Source: Xenophilus arseniciresistens (GTDB lineage Bacteria > Pseudomonadota > Gammaproteobacteria > Burkholderiales > Burkholderiaceae_C). Taken from it: a stretch of DNA of 64,000 nt. Every line of letters begins with the position of its first letter. The first letter of the stretch is position 1. The stretch lies in assembly GCF_028023875.1 (NCBI RefSeq), contig NZ_JAQIPB010000003.1, positions 62,001 to 126,000 of the forward strand. The letters are read 5' to 3'. Positions 10,109 through 19,117 of this stretch are shown here, piece by piece. The translations under genes were made by a program, and so were the position numbers. Under the pieces are notes generated by a model that made no database searches, had not been told where the DNA came from, and saw nothing but the letters and a program-made list of their open reading frames with translations.

Positions 10109-10687
10109 TTATTTGCTCGGCGTGGGGTCGTCGAGCAGGCTCTTGGGCGGGTTCTTCTTCATTTCGGCAGCGAAGACCTGCTGGGCTTCGGCCTGGCATT
10201 CATCGGCCATGCGAATGCCCTGCTTCTGGTTCATCAGCATGGACTTGTTGCCCAGCTGCAGCCACATGGCGCCGGCGCGGCCGTCTTCCAGGCGGATGGC
10301 GCCAGTGCGGCTTTCCACCGGGTGCATGCGGTAGCGCGCGCCCTTGGTGGAGACGGTGAAGAAGCCTGGCTTCTTGTCGTCGGCGGTCACGGTCACGTCG
10401 GCGCCCAGCTCGCACTGGATGCGGCCGGTGTGGACCTTCTGCGCCACGGCCAGGTCGGCATCGGTCAGCACCACGTTGGCGTCGGAATCGATGGGCGTGA
10501 CCTCTTCGACGGCCTTGGCCGCGCTGCGCGAGACCTGCGGCTTCTTCTTGGCCTGCTGCGTCTTGGTGCTGGTGGCCGACTTGGCTGCGGGCTTGGCGTT
10601 GCTGCTGCTGGTGCTGCTGCTCTGGGCGGCAGCCGCGAGCGGCAGGGCGATCAGGGCGGCAGCGGCGACGGCGGCGAGGGTTTTCAT
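10109..10687 (-). CDS. Exported protein, possibly MliC-like (c-type lysozyme inhibitor fold)
   Basis: A 192-residue protein with a clear signal peptide (residues 1-22, [21 protein letters not shown]) and a Ser/Lys/Ala-rich linker to about residue 55. The C-terminal part has only two cysteines, in GRIQCELG and MADECQ. Between them are short blocks ([29 protein letters not shown]) that recall the MliC/PliC domain, where such a Cys pair forms a disulfide. I treat that link as tentative; the alternative is a family-specific periplasmic protein of unknown role. AAGGAG before the ATG at 10687 decides the start. It lies between the CitE-like gene and acnB on the same strand. Confidence 0.8.
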   Translation of the reverse strand: MKTLAAVAAAALIALPLAAAAQSSSTSSSNAKPAAKSATSTKTQQAKKKPQVSRSAAKAVEEVTPIDSDANVVLTDADLAVAQKVHTGRIQCELGADVTVTADDKKPGFFTVSTKGARYRMHPVESRTGAIRLEDGRAGAMWLQLGNKSMLMNQKQGIRMADECQAEAQQVFAAEMKKNPPKSLLDDPTPSK

Positions 10688-10717
10688 GCGTTTACTCCTT
10701 GGACGAGGCAAGCGTGT

Positions 10718-11731
10718 TCAATCGGACGACCGGACAGACAACGCAGCAAACCAATGCTGCGCTGACGCGGGCAGCGCGCGCCCCGTGGCGTGCGCACGCT
10801 CGAGCACCTGCCAGAAATGGCGGTAGCTCGCGCGGTCATGCAATGTGCCATCAAAACTGATGGGCGCCCAATCGGCGGCCTGCGCCGCCGCAATGATGTG
10901 TGTCGCGTTGTGAATATCTGCCTCGTCGGGCGCCATCGCTTCCAGGATGGGCCGGATCTGGCCCGGATGGATGCTCCACATCCGCGTGTAGCCGAACTCG
11001 CGCGCCGCCCGGCGCGCCGCGATGCGCATGGCCTGAGCATCGCCAAACTCCGTGACAACGCAATGCGAGGGCACCTTGCCGAAAGCGTGGGCGGCCGAGG
11101 CGATCGCCAGCTTGGCCCGCACCACCAGCGGATGCGTGAACTGCCCTTCAACGCCCATGCCTTCGGCCGCAATCGCGCCGCCATGGGCCGAGACGAAGTC
11201 CATCAGGCCAAAGCTCAGCGACTGCACGCGCGGATGGGCCGCGATCTCGAAAGCGTTATGCACGGCCAGCGGCGACTCGATCAGCACATGCAGCGGCAAC
11301 TGCGTGGCGCCCGCGGCGTCCAGCGCCTGCACGGCCCGCAGCACATCGGCCACGGTCTCGACCTTGGGCAGCATGAGGTGGCACAGCCGATGGCCGGCGC
11401 GGCCGGCAATGGTGGCCACGTCCGACTCGAAGGCCGGGTGGTCCACGGGATGGATGCGCGCGGCCACGCGCTGGCCCGGCGCTGCGGCCAGGGCCAGCTC
11501 GGTCACCAGTTGCGCATGCTCGGCCTCGCCGCCCACGGGCGCGCCATCCTCGCAATCGAGCGTCACGTCGAACACGCAGGTGCCGAACTCGGCCGTCATC
11601 TCGGCCTGCAGCGCGAGGCTCTTGCGCATGCGCGCTTCCACGCCGCTGTAGTGGTCGCACACCGGCAGCCGCACGGCAGCGGCCTGCGCGCCCAGCAGGA
11701 CGTCAGCGGGATGGGCCCGGGTCGATGCCAT
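10718..11731 (-). CDS. HpcH/HpaI aldolase/citrate lyase family protein (CitE-like CoA-ester lyase)
   Basis: A 337-residue TIM-barrel protein of the CitE/malyl-CoA lyase family. Family residues visible are the acidic pair in [10 protein letters not shown], Arg in [10 protein letters not shown], Glu in [10 protein letters not shown] and Asp in LSFGLMDFV, which together bind Mg2+ and the CoA-ester substrate. CitF and CitD partners are absent, so true citrate lyase is unlikely. A stand-alone lyase acting on malyl-CoA, citramalyl-CoA or a related ester is more plausible. It lies 60 bases downstream of mdh on the same strand, so the two may share a transcript. Its product could then feed or drain malate/acetyl-CoA pools; this is inference. 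Confidence 0.85.
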   Translation of the reverse strand: MASTRAHPADVLLGAQAAAVRLPVCDHYSGVEARMRKSLALQAEMTAEFGTCVFDVTLDCEDGAPVGGEAEHAQLVTELALAAAPGQRVAARIHPVDHPAFESDVATIAGRAGHRLCHLMLPKVETVADVLRAVQALDAAGATQLPLHVLIESPLAVHNAFEIAAHPRVQSLSFGLMDFVSAHGGAIAAEGMGVEGQFTHPLVVRAKLAIASAAHAFGKVPSHCVVTEFGDAQAMRIAARRAAREFGYTRMWSIHPGQIRPILEAMAPDEADIHNATHIIAAAQAADWAPISFDGTLHDRASYRHFWQVLERAHATGRALPASAQHWFAALSVRSSD

Positions 11732-11791
11732 GTCAGCCGGCTTTGCGCGCCACGATGGACAGTTCAGCCATGCCTGGCGCTTGCGTCCAGA

Positions 11792-12778
11792 TCAGAGCAG
11801 GTGCTTGACGCCGTCCTGCTCGCCTTGCAGCTCGGCCAGGGTCTTGTCGATGCGCTCTTGCGAGAAGGCATCGATCTCCAGACCTTCAACGATCTTGTAC
11901 TTGCCGCCTTCGGTGGTGACGGGGAAGCCGAAGATCACGTCCTTCGGAATGCCGTATTCCCCGTTGGAAGGCACGCCCATGGTGACCCACTTGCCTTGCG
12001 AGCCCAGGGCCCAGTCGCGCATGTGGTCGATGGCGGCGTTGGCGGCCGAGGCAGCCGACGACAGGCCGCGCGCATCGATGATGGCAGCGCCGCGCTTGCC
12101 CACGGTGGGCAGGAACACGTCGGCGTTCCAGACCTGGTCGTTGATGGCGTCCTTGACCGACTTGCCGCCGATGGTGGCGAAGCGGTAGTCGGCGTACATG
12201 GTGGGCGAGTGGTTGCCCCACACGGTCAGCTTCTCGATCTCGCCGACCTTGCCGCCCGTCTTGGCAGCGATCTGGCTGGCAGCGCGGTTGTGGTCCAGGC
12301 GCAGCATGGCGGTGAAGTTCTCGCGCGGCAGGCTGGGCGCGCTCTTCATGGCGATGTAGGCGTTGGTGTTCGCGGGGTTGCCCACCACCAGCACCTTGAC
12401 GTCGCGCGAAGCCACCTTGTCCAGCGCCTTGCCCTGGGCCGTGAAGATCTGGGCGTTGGCGGCCAGCAGGTCAGCACGCTCCATGCCGGGGCCGCGCGGA
12501 CGGGCACCGACCAGCAGCGCGTAGTCGGCGTCCTTGAAGGCCACTTCCGGATCACCGGTGGGCACCACGCCAGCCAGCAGCGGGAAGGCGCAGTCTTCCA
12601 GTTCCATGATCACGCCCTTGAGCGCCTTCTGAGCCTTCTCATCCGGGATTTCCAGCAGTTGCAGGATCACCGGCTGGTCCTTGCCCAGCATTTCGCCCGA
12701 GGCGATGCGAAACAGGAGGGCGTAACCGATTTGGCCTGCGGCGCCGGTGACGGCAACGCGGACGGGCTTTTTGCTCAT
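11792..12778 (-). CDS. mdh: Malate dehydrogenase
   Basis: A 328-residue NAD-dependent malate dehydrogenase, oxidising malate to oxaloacetate in the TCA cycle. The dinucleotide fold GAAGQIGY is at the N-terminus, followed by the flexible loop [16 protein letters not shown], substrate Arg in DHNRA and the active-site His in [10 protein letters not shown]. The ATG at 12776-12778 has GGAG about 8 bases upstream, which rules out the longer frame. It is divergent from a GntR regulator, with a perfect palindrome in the shared control region, and is followed by the CitE-like gene. Confidence 0.97.
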   Translation of the reverse strand: MSKKPVRVAVTGAAGQIGYALLFRIASGEMLGKDQPVILQLLEIPDEKAQKALKGVIMELEDCAFPLLAGVVPTGDPEVAFKDADYALLVGARPRGPGMERADLLAANAQIFTAQGKALDKVASRDVKVLVVGNPANTNAYIAMKSAPSLPRENFTAMLRLDHNRAASQIAAKTGGKVGEIEKLTVWGNHSPTMYADYRFATIGGKSVKDAINDQVWNADVFLPTVGKRGAAIIDARGLSSAASAANAAIDHMRDWALGSQGKWVTMGVPSNGEYGIPKDVIFGFPVTTEGGKYKIVEGLEIDAFSQERIDKTLAELQGEQDGVKHLL

Positions 12779-12864
12779 GGGAAGACTCCAGAAGATGAGG
12801 AAATACGGTGCGCAAAACGTTCCGGCGTGCCACGTGCGGGCCGCCGGCCCGGAAAGCATCCAGC

Positions 12865-12870
12865 ATTCTA
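12865..12870 (-). promoter_or_regulatory. Likely -10 element of the mdh promoter (TAGAAT on the minus strand)
   Basis: Read on the minus strand, TAGAAT lies about 87 bases before the mdh start codon. No convincing -35 is present. The palindrome at 12898-12909 sits just upstream of where a -35 would be. Confidence 0.4.
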
Positions 12871-12897
12871 GGCTCAATCGGTGGCACGCGTCTTATG

Positions 12898-12909
12898 TCT
12901 TATATAAGA
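12898..12909. promoter_or_regulatory. Perfect 12-base palindrome in the mdh/gntR divergent region (candidate operator)
   Basis: TCTTATATAAGA is perfectly self-complementary and AT-rich in otherwise GC-rich DNA. A direct copy of the half-site GTCTTAT begins 7 bases earlier (12890). It lies 34 bases before the GntR gene and upstream of the putative mdh -10, so it could be where that regulator binds. The assignment is inferred from position only. Confidence 0.5.
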
Positions 12910-12943
12910 TAGCGGTCTTCGCACCCAGGGTGCGGCCGTCCGT

Positions 12944-13702
12944 ATGTCCTCCAAACCCGTCACGCCCGACTCCCCCACGCCCTCGTTCAGCCCCCTGTAT
13001 CTGCAGATCAAGGGGCTGATCCTGCAGAGCCTGCATGCGGGCGAATGGAAGCCCGGCGACCCCATTCCCAGCGAAATGGATCTGGCGGCACGCTTTCACG
13101 TGAGCCAGGGCACGGTGCGCAAGGCCATCGACGAACTGGCCGCCGAGAACCTCGTCATGCGGCGACAGGGCAAGGGCACCTTCGTGGCCACGCATGCCGA
13201 GCACCATGTGCAGTACCGCTTCCTGAAGCTGGTGCCCGACGAAGGCACGCCCGACAGCGAAGGGCCGGCCCAGCGGCGCATCGTGGACTGCCGGCGCCAG
13301 CGCGCCAGCGCCGAAGTAGCGCGCGCGCTGGCCCTGCGCAGCGGCGACCCGGTGCTGCAGGTGCGGCGCGTGCTGTCCTATGCCGGCGTGCCCACCATCC
13401 TGGAAGACCTGTGGCTGCCCGGCGCGCCCTTCAAGGGCCTGACGGCCGAGCGGCTGACACAGTGGCACGGCCCGATGTACGCCCTCTTCGAGACCGAGTT
13501 CGGGGTGCGCATGGTGCGTGCCGAAGAGAAACTGCGCGCCGTGGTGCCCGATGCCGAGCAGGCCGCCCTGCTCGACGTGAGCCGCGACACGCCGCTGCTG
13601 AGCGTCGAGCGTGTGGCCCACACCTACCACGACACCCCCATGGAGCTGCGCCGCGGCCTGTACCGCACGGACACCCACCACTACCGCAACGATCTTGGCT
13701 GA
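12944..13702 (+). CDS. GntR-family regulator, HutC/UTRA subfamily
   Basis: A 252-residue transcription factor. Residues about 18-82 form the GntR winged helix (PLYLQIKGLI, PSEMDLAARFHVSQGTVRKA, RRQGKGTFV). The remainder is a UTRA ligand-binding domain (GDPVLQVRRVLSYAGVP, ERVAHTYHDTPMELRRGLYR). UTRA domains bind small metabolites. It lies between divergent mdh and the sdhCDAB-sdhE-gltA run, so it may control TCA-cycle genes according to a metabolite level; target and ligand are inference. The ATG at 12944 gives a normal-length protein. Confidence 0.9.
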   Translation: MSSKPVTPDSPTPSFSPLYLQIKGLILQSLHAGEWKPGDPIPSEMDLAARFHVSQGTVRKAIDELAAENLVMRRQGKGTFVATHAEHHVQYRFLKLVPDEGTPDSEGPAQRRIVDCRRQRASAEVARALALRSGDPVLQVRRVLSYAGVPTILEDLWLPGAPFKGLTAERLTQWHGPMYALFETEFGVRMVRAEEKLRAVVPDAEQAALLDVSRDTPLLSVERVAHTYHDTPMELRRGLYRTDTHHYRNDLG

Positions 13703-13797
13703 CGGCGCAGCGCCTGTGCGCGACGCACGAGGCGGGAAGTCCGAGCGCCGCAGTGCGATGAGCCCGGCGCGACCCCGTGGCCATGGTGCGTTGCAAT

Positions 13798-13803
13798 AGA
13801 ATT
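13798..13803 (+). promoter_or_regulatory. Likely -10 element of the sdh operon promoter (TAGAAT)
   Basis: TAGAAT lies in the 169-base gap between gntR and sdhC, giving a leader of roughly 60 bases. The -35 region is not recognisable, so an activator may be needed. Confidence 0.45.
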
Positions 13804-13871
13804 TTGCGCTGTTTGCATTTACCCACCCAAGAACAAGCCGCCCCTCGAACCCTTCTAAAGAGTCCAACCCC

Positions 13872-14318
13872 ATGACAGAGCTTGCCTCCTCCTCCCGGCA
13901 GAAGCGCCCGGAGTTCCGAAACATCAACGTCTTCACCGACGTCCGGACCTACCGGATGCCGCTGGCGGCCATCGTGTCCATCCTGCACCGCGCCAGCGGC
14001 GTGCTGATGTTCCTGTTGATGCCCTTCATCATCTGGATGTTCGACACCTCGGTGTCTTCGGATATCTCCTTCGCCAAATTCAAGGCCGCCTTCAACAGCG
14101 GCCTTGGTTTCGTTCCGGGATGGTTCCTCAAGCTGGTCGTGCTGGCCCTGATGTGGGCCTACCTGCACCACTTCTGCGCCGGCCTGCGCCACCTGTGGAT
14201 GGACGTGAGCCACTCCGCGGTGAACAAGGAATTCGGCAAGAGCTCGGCTGTCGTCGTGCTGGTGATCAGCCTGGGCCTGACGGCCGTGCTGGGCGCCAAG
14301 CTCTTCGGCCTGTACTGA
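13872..14318 (+). CDS. sdhC: Succinate dehydrogenase cytochrome b556 subunit
   Basis: A 148-residue membrane anchor of complex II with three predicted helices: about residues 32-57 (after RTYRMPLAAIVSILHRASG), 83-108 and 124-146. SILHRASGV is the quinone-site block typical of SdhC, and the segment with His99, His100 and His107 (HHFCAGLRHLWMD) should hold the heme b ligand. It is the first gene of sdhCDAB, followed 19 bases later by sdhD. The complex oxidises succinate and reduces ubiquinone at the inner membrane. Confidence 0.95.
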   Translation: MTELASSSRQKRPEFRNINVFTDVRTYRMPLAAIVSILHRASGVLMFLLMPFIIWMFDTSVSSDISFAKFKAAFNSGLGFVPGWFLKLVVLALMWAYLHHFCAGLRHLWMDVSHSAVNKEFGKSSAVVVLVISLGLTAVLGAKLFGLY

Positions 14319-14337
14319 TCACGGGAGCACATTCATC

Positions 14338-14703
14338 ATGGCAGTGAACTACGGCTCCAAGCGTCTCGTCGTGGGCGCGCACTACGGCTTGCGCGACTGG
14401 CTCGCTCAGCGCATCACGGGCGGCCTGATGGCCCTCTTCACCGTGATCGTGCTGGGCCAGTTGCTCATCGGCAGCGGCCCCATCGGCTACGACAAGTGGG
14501 CGGGCATCTTCGCCTCGCAATGGATGAAGGTTCTGACCTTCTCCGTCATCGTGTCGCTGCTGTGGCATGTCTGGGTGGGCATGCGCGAGGTCTTCATGGA
14601 CTACGTCCAGCCGGTGGGCATCCGCCTGGCACTTCAAATTTTCACCATCGTCTGGCTTGTGGGTTGCGCGGGTTGGGCCATTCAAGTGCTCTGGAGGGTC
14701 TGA
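14338..14703 (+). CDS. sdhD: Succinate dehydrogenase membrane anchor subunit
   Basis: A 121-residue hydrophobic protein with three membrane segments. GLRDWLAQRITG marks the quinone-side N-terminus, and WHVWVGMREVFMDYV contains the conserved His and the Asp-Tyr pair of SdhD. It ends 3 bases before the GTG of sdhA, so translation of the two is probably coupled. With SdhC it anchors the catalytic dimer and binds heme b and ubiquinone. Confidence 0.94.
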   Translation: MAVNYGSKRLVVGAHYGLRDWLAQRITGGLMALFTVIVLGQLLIGSGPIGYDKWAGIFASQWMKVLTFSVIVSLLWHVWVGMREVFMDYVQPVGIRLALQIFTIVWLVGCAGWAIQVLWRV

Positions 14704-14706
14704 GCC

Positions 14707-16512
14707 GTGTCGTACACCAAAGAAAAGATCAACAAGCGCAAGTTCGACGTCGTGATCATCGGGGCCGGCGGCTCCGGCATGCGCGCTGCACTGGAACTCT
14801 CGCGCGCGGGCCTGAACGTGGCCTCGCTGTCCAAGGTCTTCCCCACCCGCTCGCACACCGTGGCGGCGCAGGGCGGCGTGTCGGCCTCGCTGGGCAACAT
14901 GTCCGAGGACAACTGGCACTACCACTTCTACGACACCATCAAGGGCTCCGACTGGCTCGGCGACCAGGACGCCATCGAGTTCATGTGCCGTGAAGCGCCC
15001 AAGGTCGTGATCGAGCTCGAGCACTTCGGGATGCCCTTCGACCGCAACCCCGACGGCACGATCTACCAGCGCCCCTTCGGCGGCCACACCGCCAACTATG
15101 GCGAGAAGGCCGTGCAGCGCGCCTGCGCCGCAGCCGACCGCACGGGCCATGCCATGCTGCACACGCTCTACCAGAAGAACGTGGAAGCAAAGACGAACTT
15201 CTTCGTCGAGTGGATGGCCCTGGACCTGATCCGCGACGCCGACGGCGACGTGGTGGGCGTCACGGCGCTCGAACTGGAAACCGGCGAGCTCTATGTGCTG
15301 CAGGCCAAGACCGTGCTGCTGGCCACCGGCGGCGCGGGCCGCATCTTCGCGGCATCGACCAACGCCTTCATCAACACCGGCGACGGCCTGGGCATGGCGG
15401 CGCGCGCCGGCATCCCGCTGCAGGACATGGAGTTCTGGCAGTTCCACCCCACCGGCGTCGCTGGCGCGGGCGTGCTGCTGACCGAAGGCTGCCGCGGCGA
15501 AGGCGCGATCCTGCTCAACAGCAACGGCGAGCGCTTCATGGAGCGCTATGCGCCCACGCTGAAGGATCTGGCGCCGCGCGACTTCGTGTCGCGCTCGATG
15601 GACCAGGAGATCAAGGAAGGTCGCGGCTGCGGTCCCAACAAGGACTACATCCTGATGAAGCTGGACCACCTGGGCGCCGACACCATCCGCAAGCGCCTGC
15701 CCTCGGTGGAAGAGATCGGCCACAACTTCGCCAACGTGGACATCACCAAGGAGCCGATCCCGGTGGTGCCCACCATCCACTACCAGATGGGCGGCATCCC
15801 GACCAACATCAATGGCCAGGTCGTGACGCACGATGGCCAGCAGAACCACATCGTCAACGGCCTGTACGCCGTGGGCGAATGCTCCTGCGTGTCGGTGCAC
15901 GGCGCCAACCGCCTGGGCACCAACTCGCTGCTGGACCTGCTGGTCTTCGGCAAGTCGGCGGGCAAGCACATCGTCGAATTCGTCAAGAACAGTGGCGAAC
16001 ACAAGCCGCTGCCAGCCGACGCCGCCGACCGCACCCTGGCACGCCTGAACCAGCTGGAGCAATCCAGCGAAGGCATCTACGCGCAGGACATCGCCAACGA
16101 CATCCGTTCGGCCATGCAACAGCACGCGGGCGTGTTCCGCACGCAGGCCAGCATGGATGAAGGCGTGACCAAGATCAACGGCATCCGCGAACGGGTGGGC
16201 GCCGTCACGCTCAAGGACAAGTCCAAGGTCTGGAACACCGCGCGCATGGAAGCACTGGAAGTGGACAACCTGATCGAGGTTGCCCAGGCCACCATGACCT
16301 CGGCAGCCGCCCGCAAGGAATGCCGCGGGGCCCACACGGTGTACGACTACGAGCATCCGGCCGACCACCCCGACTTCCCGCTGGGGCGCAATGACAAGGA
16401 ATGGATGAAGCACACCCTGTGGCACAGCGCTGACAACAGCCTGAGCTACAAGCCGGTCAACCTCAAGCCCCTGACGGTCGACTCCATTCCGCCCAAGGTC
16501 CGCACGTTCTAA
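14707..16512 (+). CDS. sdhA: Succinate dehydrogenase flavoprotein subunit
   Basis: A 601-residue FAD subunit that oxidises succinate to fumarate. The N-terminus carries the dinucleotide fold IIGAGGSGM (residues 17-25), and His50 in RSHTVAAQGG is the residue that binds FAD covalently. Substrate blocks such as QFHPTG and ATGGAGRIF are present, and the C-terminus has the usual Tyr/Arg-rich tail. Translation starts at GTG 14707-14709, three bases after sdhD. It works with sdhB and the SdhE flavinylation factor encoded downstream. Confidence 0.98.
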   Translation: MSYTKEKINKRKFDVVIIGAGGSGMRAALELSRAGLNVASLSKVFPTRSHTVAAQGGVSASLGNMSEDNWHYHFYDTIKGSDWLGDQDAIEFMCREAPKVVIELEHFGMPFDRNPDGTIYQRPFGGHTANYGEKAVQRACAAADRTGHAMLHTLYQKNVEAKTNFFVEWMALDLIRDADGDVVGVTALELETGELYVLQAKTVLLATGGAGRIFAASTNAFINTGDGLGMAARAGIPLQDMEFWQFHPTGVAGAGVLLTEGCRGEGAILLNSNGERFMERYAPTLKDLAPRDFVSRSMDQEIKEGRGCGPNKDYILMKLDHLGADTIRKRLPSVEEIGHNFANVDITKEPIPVVPTIHYQMGGIPTNINGQVVTHDGQQNHIVNGLYAVGECSCVSVHGANRLGTNSLLDLLVFGKSAGKHIVEFVKNSGEHKPLPADAADRTLARLNQLEQSSEGIYAQDIANDIRSAMQQHAGVFRTQASMDEGVTKINGIRERVGAVTLKDKSKVWNTARMEALEVDNLIEVAQATMTSAAARKECRGAHTVYDYEHPADHPDFPLGRNDKEWMKHTLWHSADNSLSYKPVNLKPLTVDSIPPKVRTF

Positions 16513-16526
16513 CAAGGTCCCACACG

Positions 16527-17228
16527 ATGAAGCGCACTTTCCACATCTACCGCTACGACCCGGACAAGGACGCCAAGCCCTACATGCAGACCGTCGAGAT
16601 CGAGCTCGACGGCCACGAACGCATGCTGCTGGACGCGCTTGTGAAGCTCAAGGCGCAGGATCCGAGCATCGCCTTCCGCCGCTCCTGCCGCGAAGGCGTG
16701 TGTGGCTCGGACGCCATGAACATCAATGGCAAGAACGGCCTGGCCTGCCTGACCAACATGAACACGCTGAAGGACCCCATCGTCCTGAAGCCGCTGCCGG
16801 GCCTGCCGGTGATCCGCGACCTGATCGTGGACATGACGCAGTTCTTCAAGCAGTACCACTCGGTCAAGCCGTACCTGATCAACGAGACGCCAGCCCCCGA
16901 GAAGGAGCGCCTGCAGTCGCCCGAGGAGCGCGAAGAGCTCAACGGCCTGTACGAGTGCATCCTGTGCGCCAGTTGCTCCACCAGCTGCCCCAGCTTCTGG
17001 TGGAACCCCGACAAGTTCGTGGGCCCGGCCGGCCTGTTGCAGGCCTATCGCTTCATTGCCGACAGCCGCGACGAAGCCACTGGTGCGCGCCTGGACAATC
17101 TGGAAGACCCGTACCGCCTGTTCCGCTGCCACACGATCATGAACTGCGTGGACGTGTGTCCCAAGCACCTGAACCCGACCAAGGCCATCGGCAAGATCAA
17201 GGAACTGATGGTCCGCCGGGCCATCTGA
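16527..17228 (+). CDS. sdhB: Succinate dehydrogenase iron-sulfur subunit
   Basis: A 233-residue subunit that passes electrons from FAD to quinone. The ferredoxin-like N-terminal half binds a 2Fe-2S cluster (RSCREGVCGSDAM plus a later Cys in GLACLT). The C-terminal half holds CILCASCSTSCPSFWW and CHTIMNCVDVCPKHLNP, the ligands of the 4Fe-4S and 3Fe-4S clusters. It follows sdhA by 14 bases in the same operon. Confidence 0.98.
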   Translation: MKRTFHIYRYDPDKDAKPYMQTVEIELDGHERMLLDALVKLKAQDPSIAFRRSCREGVCGSDAMNINGKNGLACLTNMNTLKDPIVLKPLPGLPVIRDLIVDMTQFFKQYHSVKPYLINETPAPEKERLQSPEEREELNGLYECILCASCSTSCPSFWWNPDKFVGPAGLLQAYRFIADSRDEATGARLDNLEDPYRLFRCHTIMNCVDVCPKHLNPTKAIGKIKELMVRRAI

Positions 17229-17271
17229 CCCTTTGCCCTGCGCCAAGTTCTCTTCTCCTTGCAGACCCTTC

Positions 17272-17607
17272 ATGAGCGACCACGACTGTGCCCCAGACGA
17301 CGCGCCCCTGAGCGCGCAGGCCCTGGGCAAGCTCAAGTGGCGCTGCCGTCGCGGCCTGCTGGAGAACGACCTGTTCATCACCCGCTTTTTCGAGCGGCAT
17401 GAAGCTGGCCTGACGCATGCGCAGGCCCGGGCCCTGGAGACGCTGATGGACCTGTCGGACCACGATCTGCTGGAGCTGCTGCTGCAACGCAGGCAGCCCG
17501 ATGCCGCATGGGCCGATGCCCATGTGCTGGCGCTCTTGCAGACCATGCACGCCGATGGCGCGCACCGACTGGCAACCCCTTCCCCGTCTTCCTCACCCAC
17601 CCATTAA
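17272..17607 (+). CDS. sdhE: FAD assembly factor SdhE
   Basis: A 111-residue small acidic/helical protein that helps attach FAD covalently to SdhA. The family signature RGxxE appears as RRGLLEND at residues 26-33, followed by ITRFFERH. The C-terminus is extended by a Ser/Pro tail beyond the usual 80-90 residues. The ATG at 17272 (MSDHDC) is preferred over an upstream start that would lie only 4 bases after sdhB and adds no family-like residues. It lies between sdhB and gltA in the same direction. Confidence 0.93.
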   Translation: MSDHDCAPDDAPLSAQALGKLKWRCRRGLLENDLFITRFFERHEAGLTHAQARALETLMDLSDHDLLELLLQRRQPDAAWADAHVLALLQTMHADGAHRLATPSPSSSPTH

Positions 17608-17626
17608 CTTCCGAGAGAAAGTCGCC

Positions 17627-18937
17627 ATGAAAGCTTCCGACACCAAGGCCTCCCTGTCCTTCAGCAACGGCGGGCAAAGCGTCGACCTGCCGATCTACAA
17701 GGGCACCGTGGGCCCCGATGTGATCGACATCCGCAAGCTCTACGCTCAGACGGGCATGTTCACTTATGACCCGGGCTTCATGTCGACGGCGTCGTGCCAG
17801 TCCACCATCACCTACATCGATGGCGACAAGGGCGAGCTGCTGTACCGCGGCTACCCCATCGAGCAACTGGCCACGAACTGCGACTTCCTGGAAACCTGCT
17901 ACCTGCTGCTCAATGGCGAGCTGCCGAACGCCACCGAAAAGGAAAAGTTCAGCAGCCTCGTGACCAAGCACACGATGGTCAACGAGCAGATGCAGTTCTT
18001 CCTGCGCGGCTTCCGCCGCGACGCGCACCCGATGGCCATCATGACCGGCCTGGTGGGCGCCCTGTCGGCCTTCTATCACGACAGCACGGACATCAACAAT
18101 CCCGAGCACCGCGAGATCTCGGCCATCCGCCTGATCGCCAAGATGCCCACGCTGGTGGCCATGGCCTACAAGTACACCATCGGCCAGCCGTACATGTACC
18201 CCAAGAACGAGCTGAGCTACGCCGGCAACTTCCTGCACATGATGTTCGGCGTGCCCTGCGAGGACTACAAGGTCAGCCCGGTGCTCGAGCGCGCCCTGGA
18301 CCGCATCTTCATCCTGCACGCCGACCACGAGCAGAACGCATCCACCTCCACGGTGCGCCTGTGCGGCTCCTCGGGCACGAACCCCTTCGCGGCCATCGCG
18401 GCCGGCGTGGCCTGCCTGTGGGGCCCTGCCCACGGCGGCGCCAACGAAGCGGCGCTGAACATGCTCTACGACATCCAGAAGGAAGGTGGCGTGGAGAAGA
18501 TCGGCGAGTTCATCAAGAAGGTGAAGGACAAGAACTCCAACGTCAAGCTGATGGGCTTCGGCCACCGCGTGTACAAGAACTACGACCCGCGCGCCAAGCT
18601 GATGCAGGAAACCTGCAATGAAGTGCTGACCGAGCTGGGCCTGGAAAAGGACCCGCTGTTCAAGCTGGCCAAGGAACTGGAAAAGATTGCCCTGGAAGAC
18701 GAGTACTTCGTCTCGCGCAAGCTGTACCCGAACGTGGACTTCTACTCGGGCATCGTGCAGCGCGCCATCGGCATCCCGGTCAACCTGTTCACCGGCATCT
18801 TCGCGCTGGCCCGTACCGTGGGCTGGATCGCCCAGCTCAACGAAATGATCGGCGACCCCGAGTACAAGATCGGCCGTCCGCGCCAGCTGTTCACCGGCTC
18901 TGCGCCGCGCGACGTCAAGCCCATCGCCCAGCGCTGA
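17627..18937 (+). CDS. gltA: Citrate synthase
   Basis: A 436-residue type II citrate synthase, condensing oxaloacetate and acetyl-CoA. The catalytic His and Asp are in the conserved blocks [15 protein letters not shown] and [15 protein letters not shown], and the C-terminus [14 protein letters not shown] matches the family. The N-terminal beta-rich extension (residues 1-50) is typical of the large NADH-sensitive type. The ATG at 17627 is chosen over longer frames because it gives the family N-terminus. It ends the sdh run and is followed by two hairpins, the second a good terminator. Confidence 0.98.
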   Translation: MKASDTKASLSFSNGGQSVDLPIYKGTVGPDVIDIRKLYAQTGMFTYDPGFMSTASCQSTITYIDGDKGELLYRGYPIEQLATNCDFLETCYLLLNGELPNATEKEKFSSLVTKHTMVNEQMQFFLRGFRRDAHPMAIMTGLVGALSAFYHDSTDINNPEHREISAIRLIAKMPTLVAMAYKYTIGQPYMYPKNELSYAGNFLHMMFGVPCEDYKVSPVLERALDRIFILHADHEQNASTSTVRLCGSSGTNPFAAIAAGVACLWGPAHGGANEAALNMLYDIQKEGGVEKIGEFIKKVKDKNSNVKLMGFGHRVYKNYDPRAKLMQETCNEVLTELGLEKDPLFKLAKELEKIALEDEYFVSRKLYPNVDFYSGIVQRAIGIPVNLFTGIFALARTVGWIAQLNEMIGDPEYKIGRPRQLFTGSAPRDVKPIAQR

Positions 18938-18989
18938 TCCTCCCCCACGCTGCTGCGGCACCGGCCCACCGGTGCTGCAAGGCCTTCAG

Positions 18990-19013
18990 AAGCTGCCCTC
19001 GGGCAGCTTTTTT
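18990..19013 (+). terminator. Intrinsic terminator after gltA
   Basis: The 8-base arms AAGCTGCC (18990-18997) and GGCAGCTT (19002-19009) are followed by further T residues. Just before it, GCACCGG/CCGGTGC (18958-18975) forms another hairpin without a T run. Confidence 0.9.
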
Positions 19014-19117
19014 CATGGCCGGGCCGCTCTTCGCTGCCCGGCACCCGAGCCATCGTGCAACGCGATGGCTTGAGCGTGCTTTAAGGGGGAGAATCGCGGC
19101 ATTCATCGCCTGATGCG

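Noticed and set aside
18958-18975. Hairpin GCACCGG/CCGGTGC as the gltA terminator
   Set aside because: It has no T run; the hairpin at 18990-19009 with trailing T residues is the better terminator.
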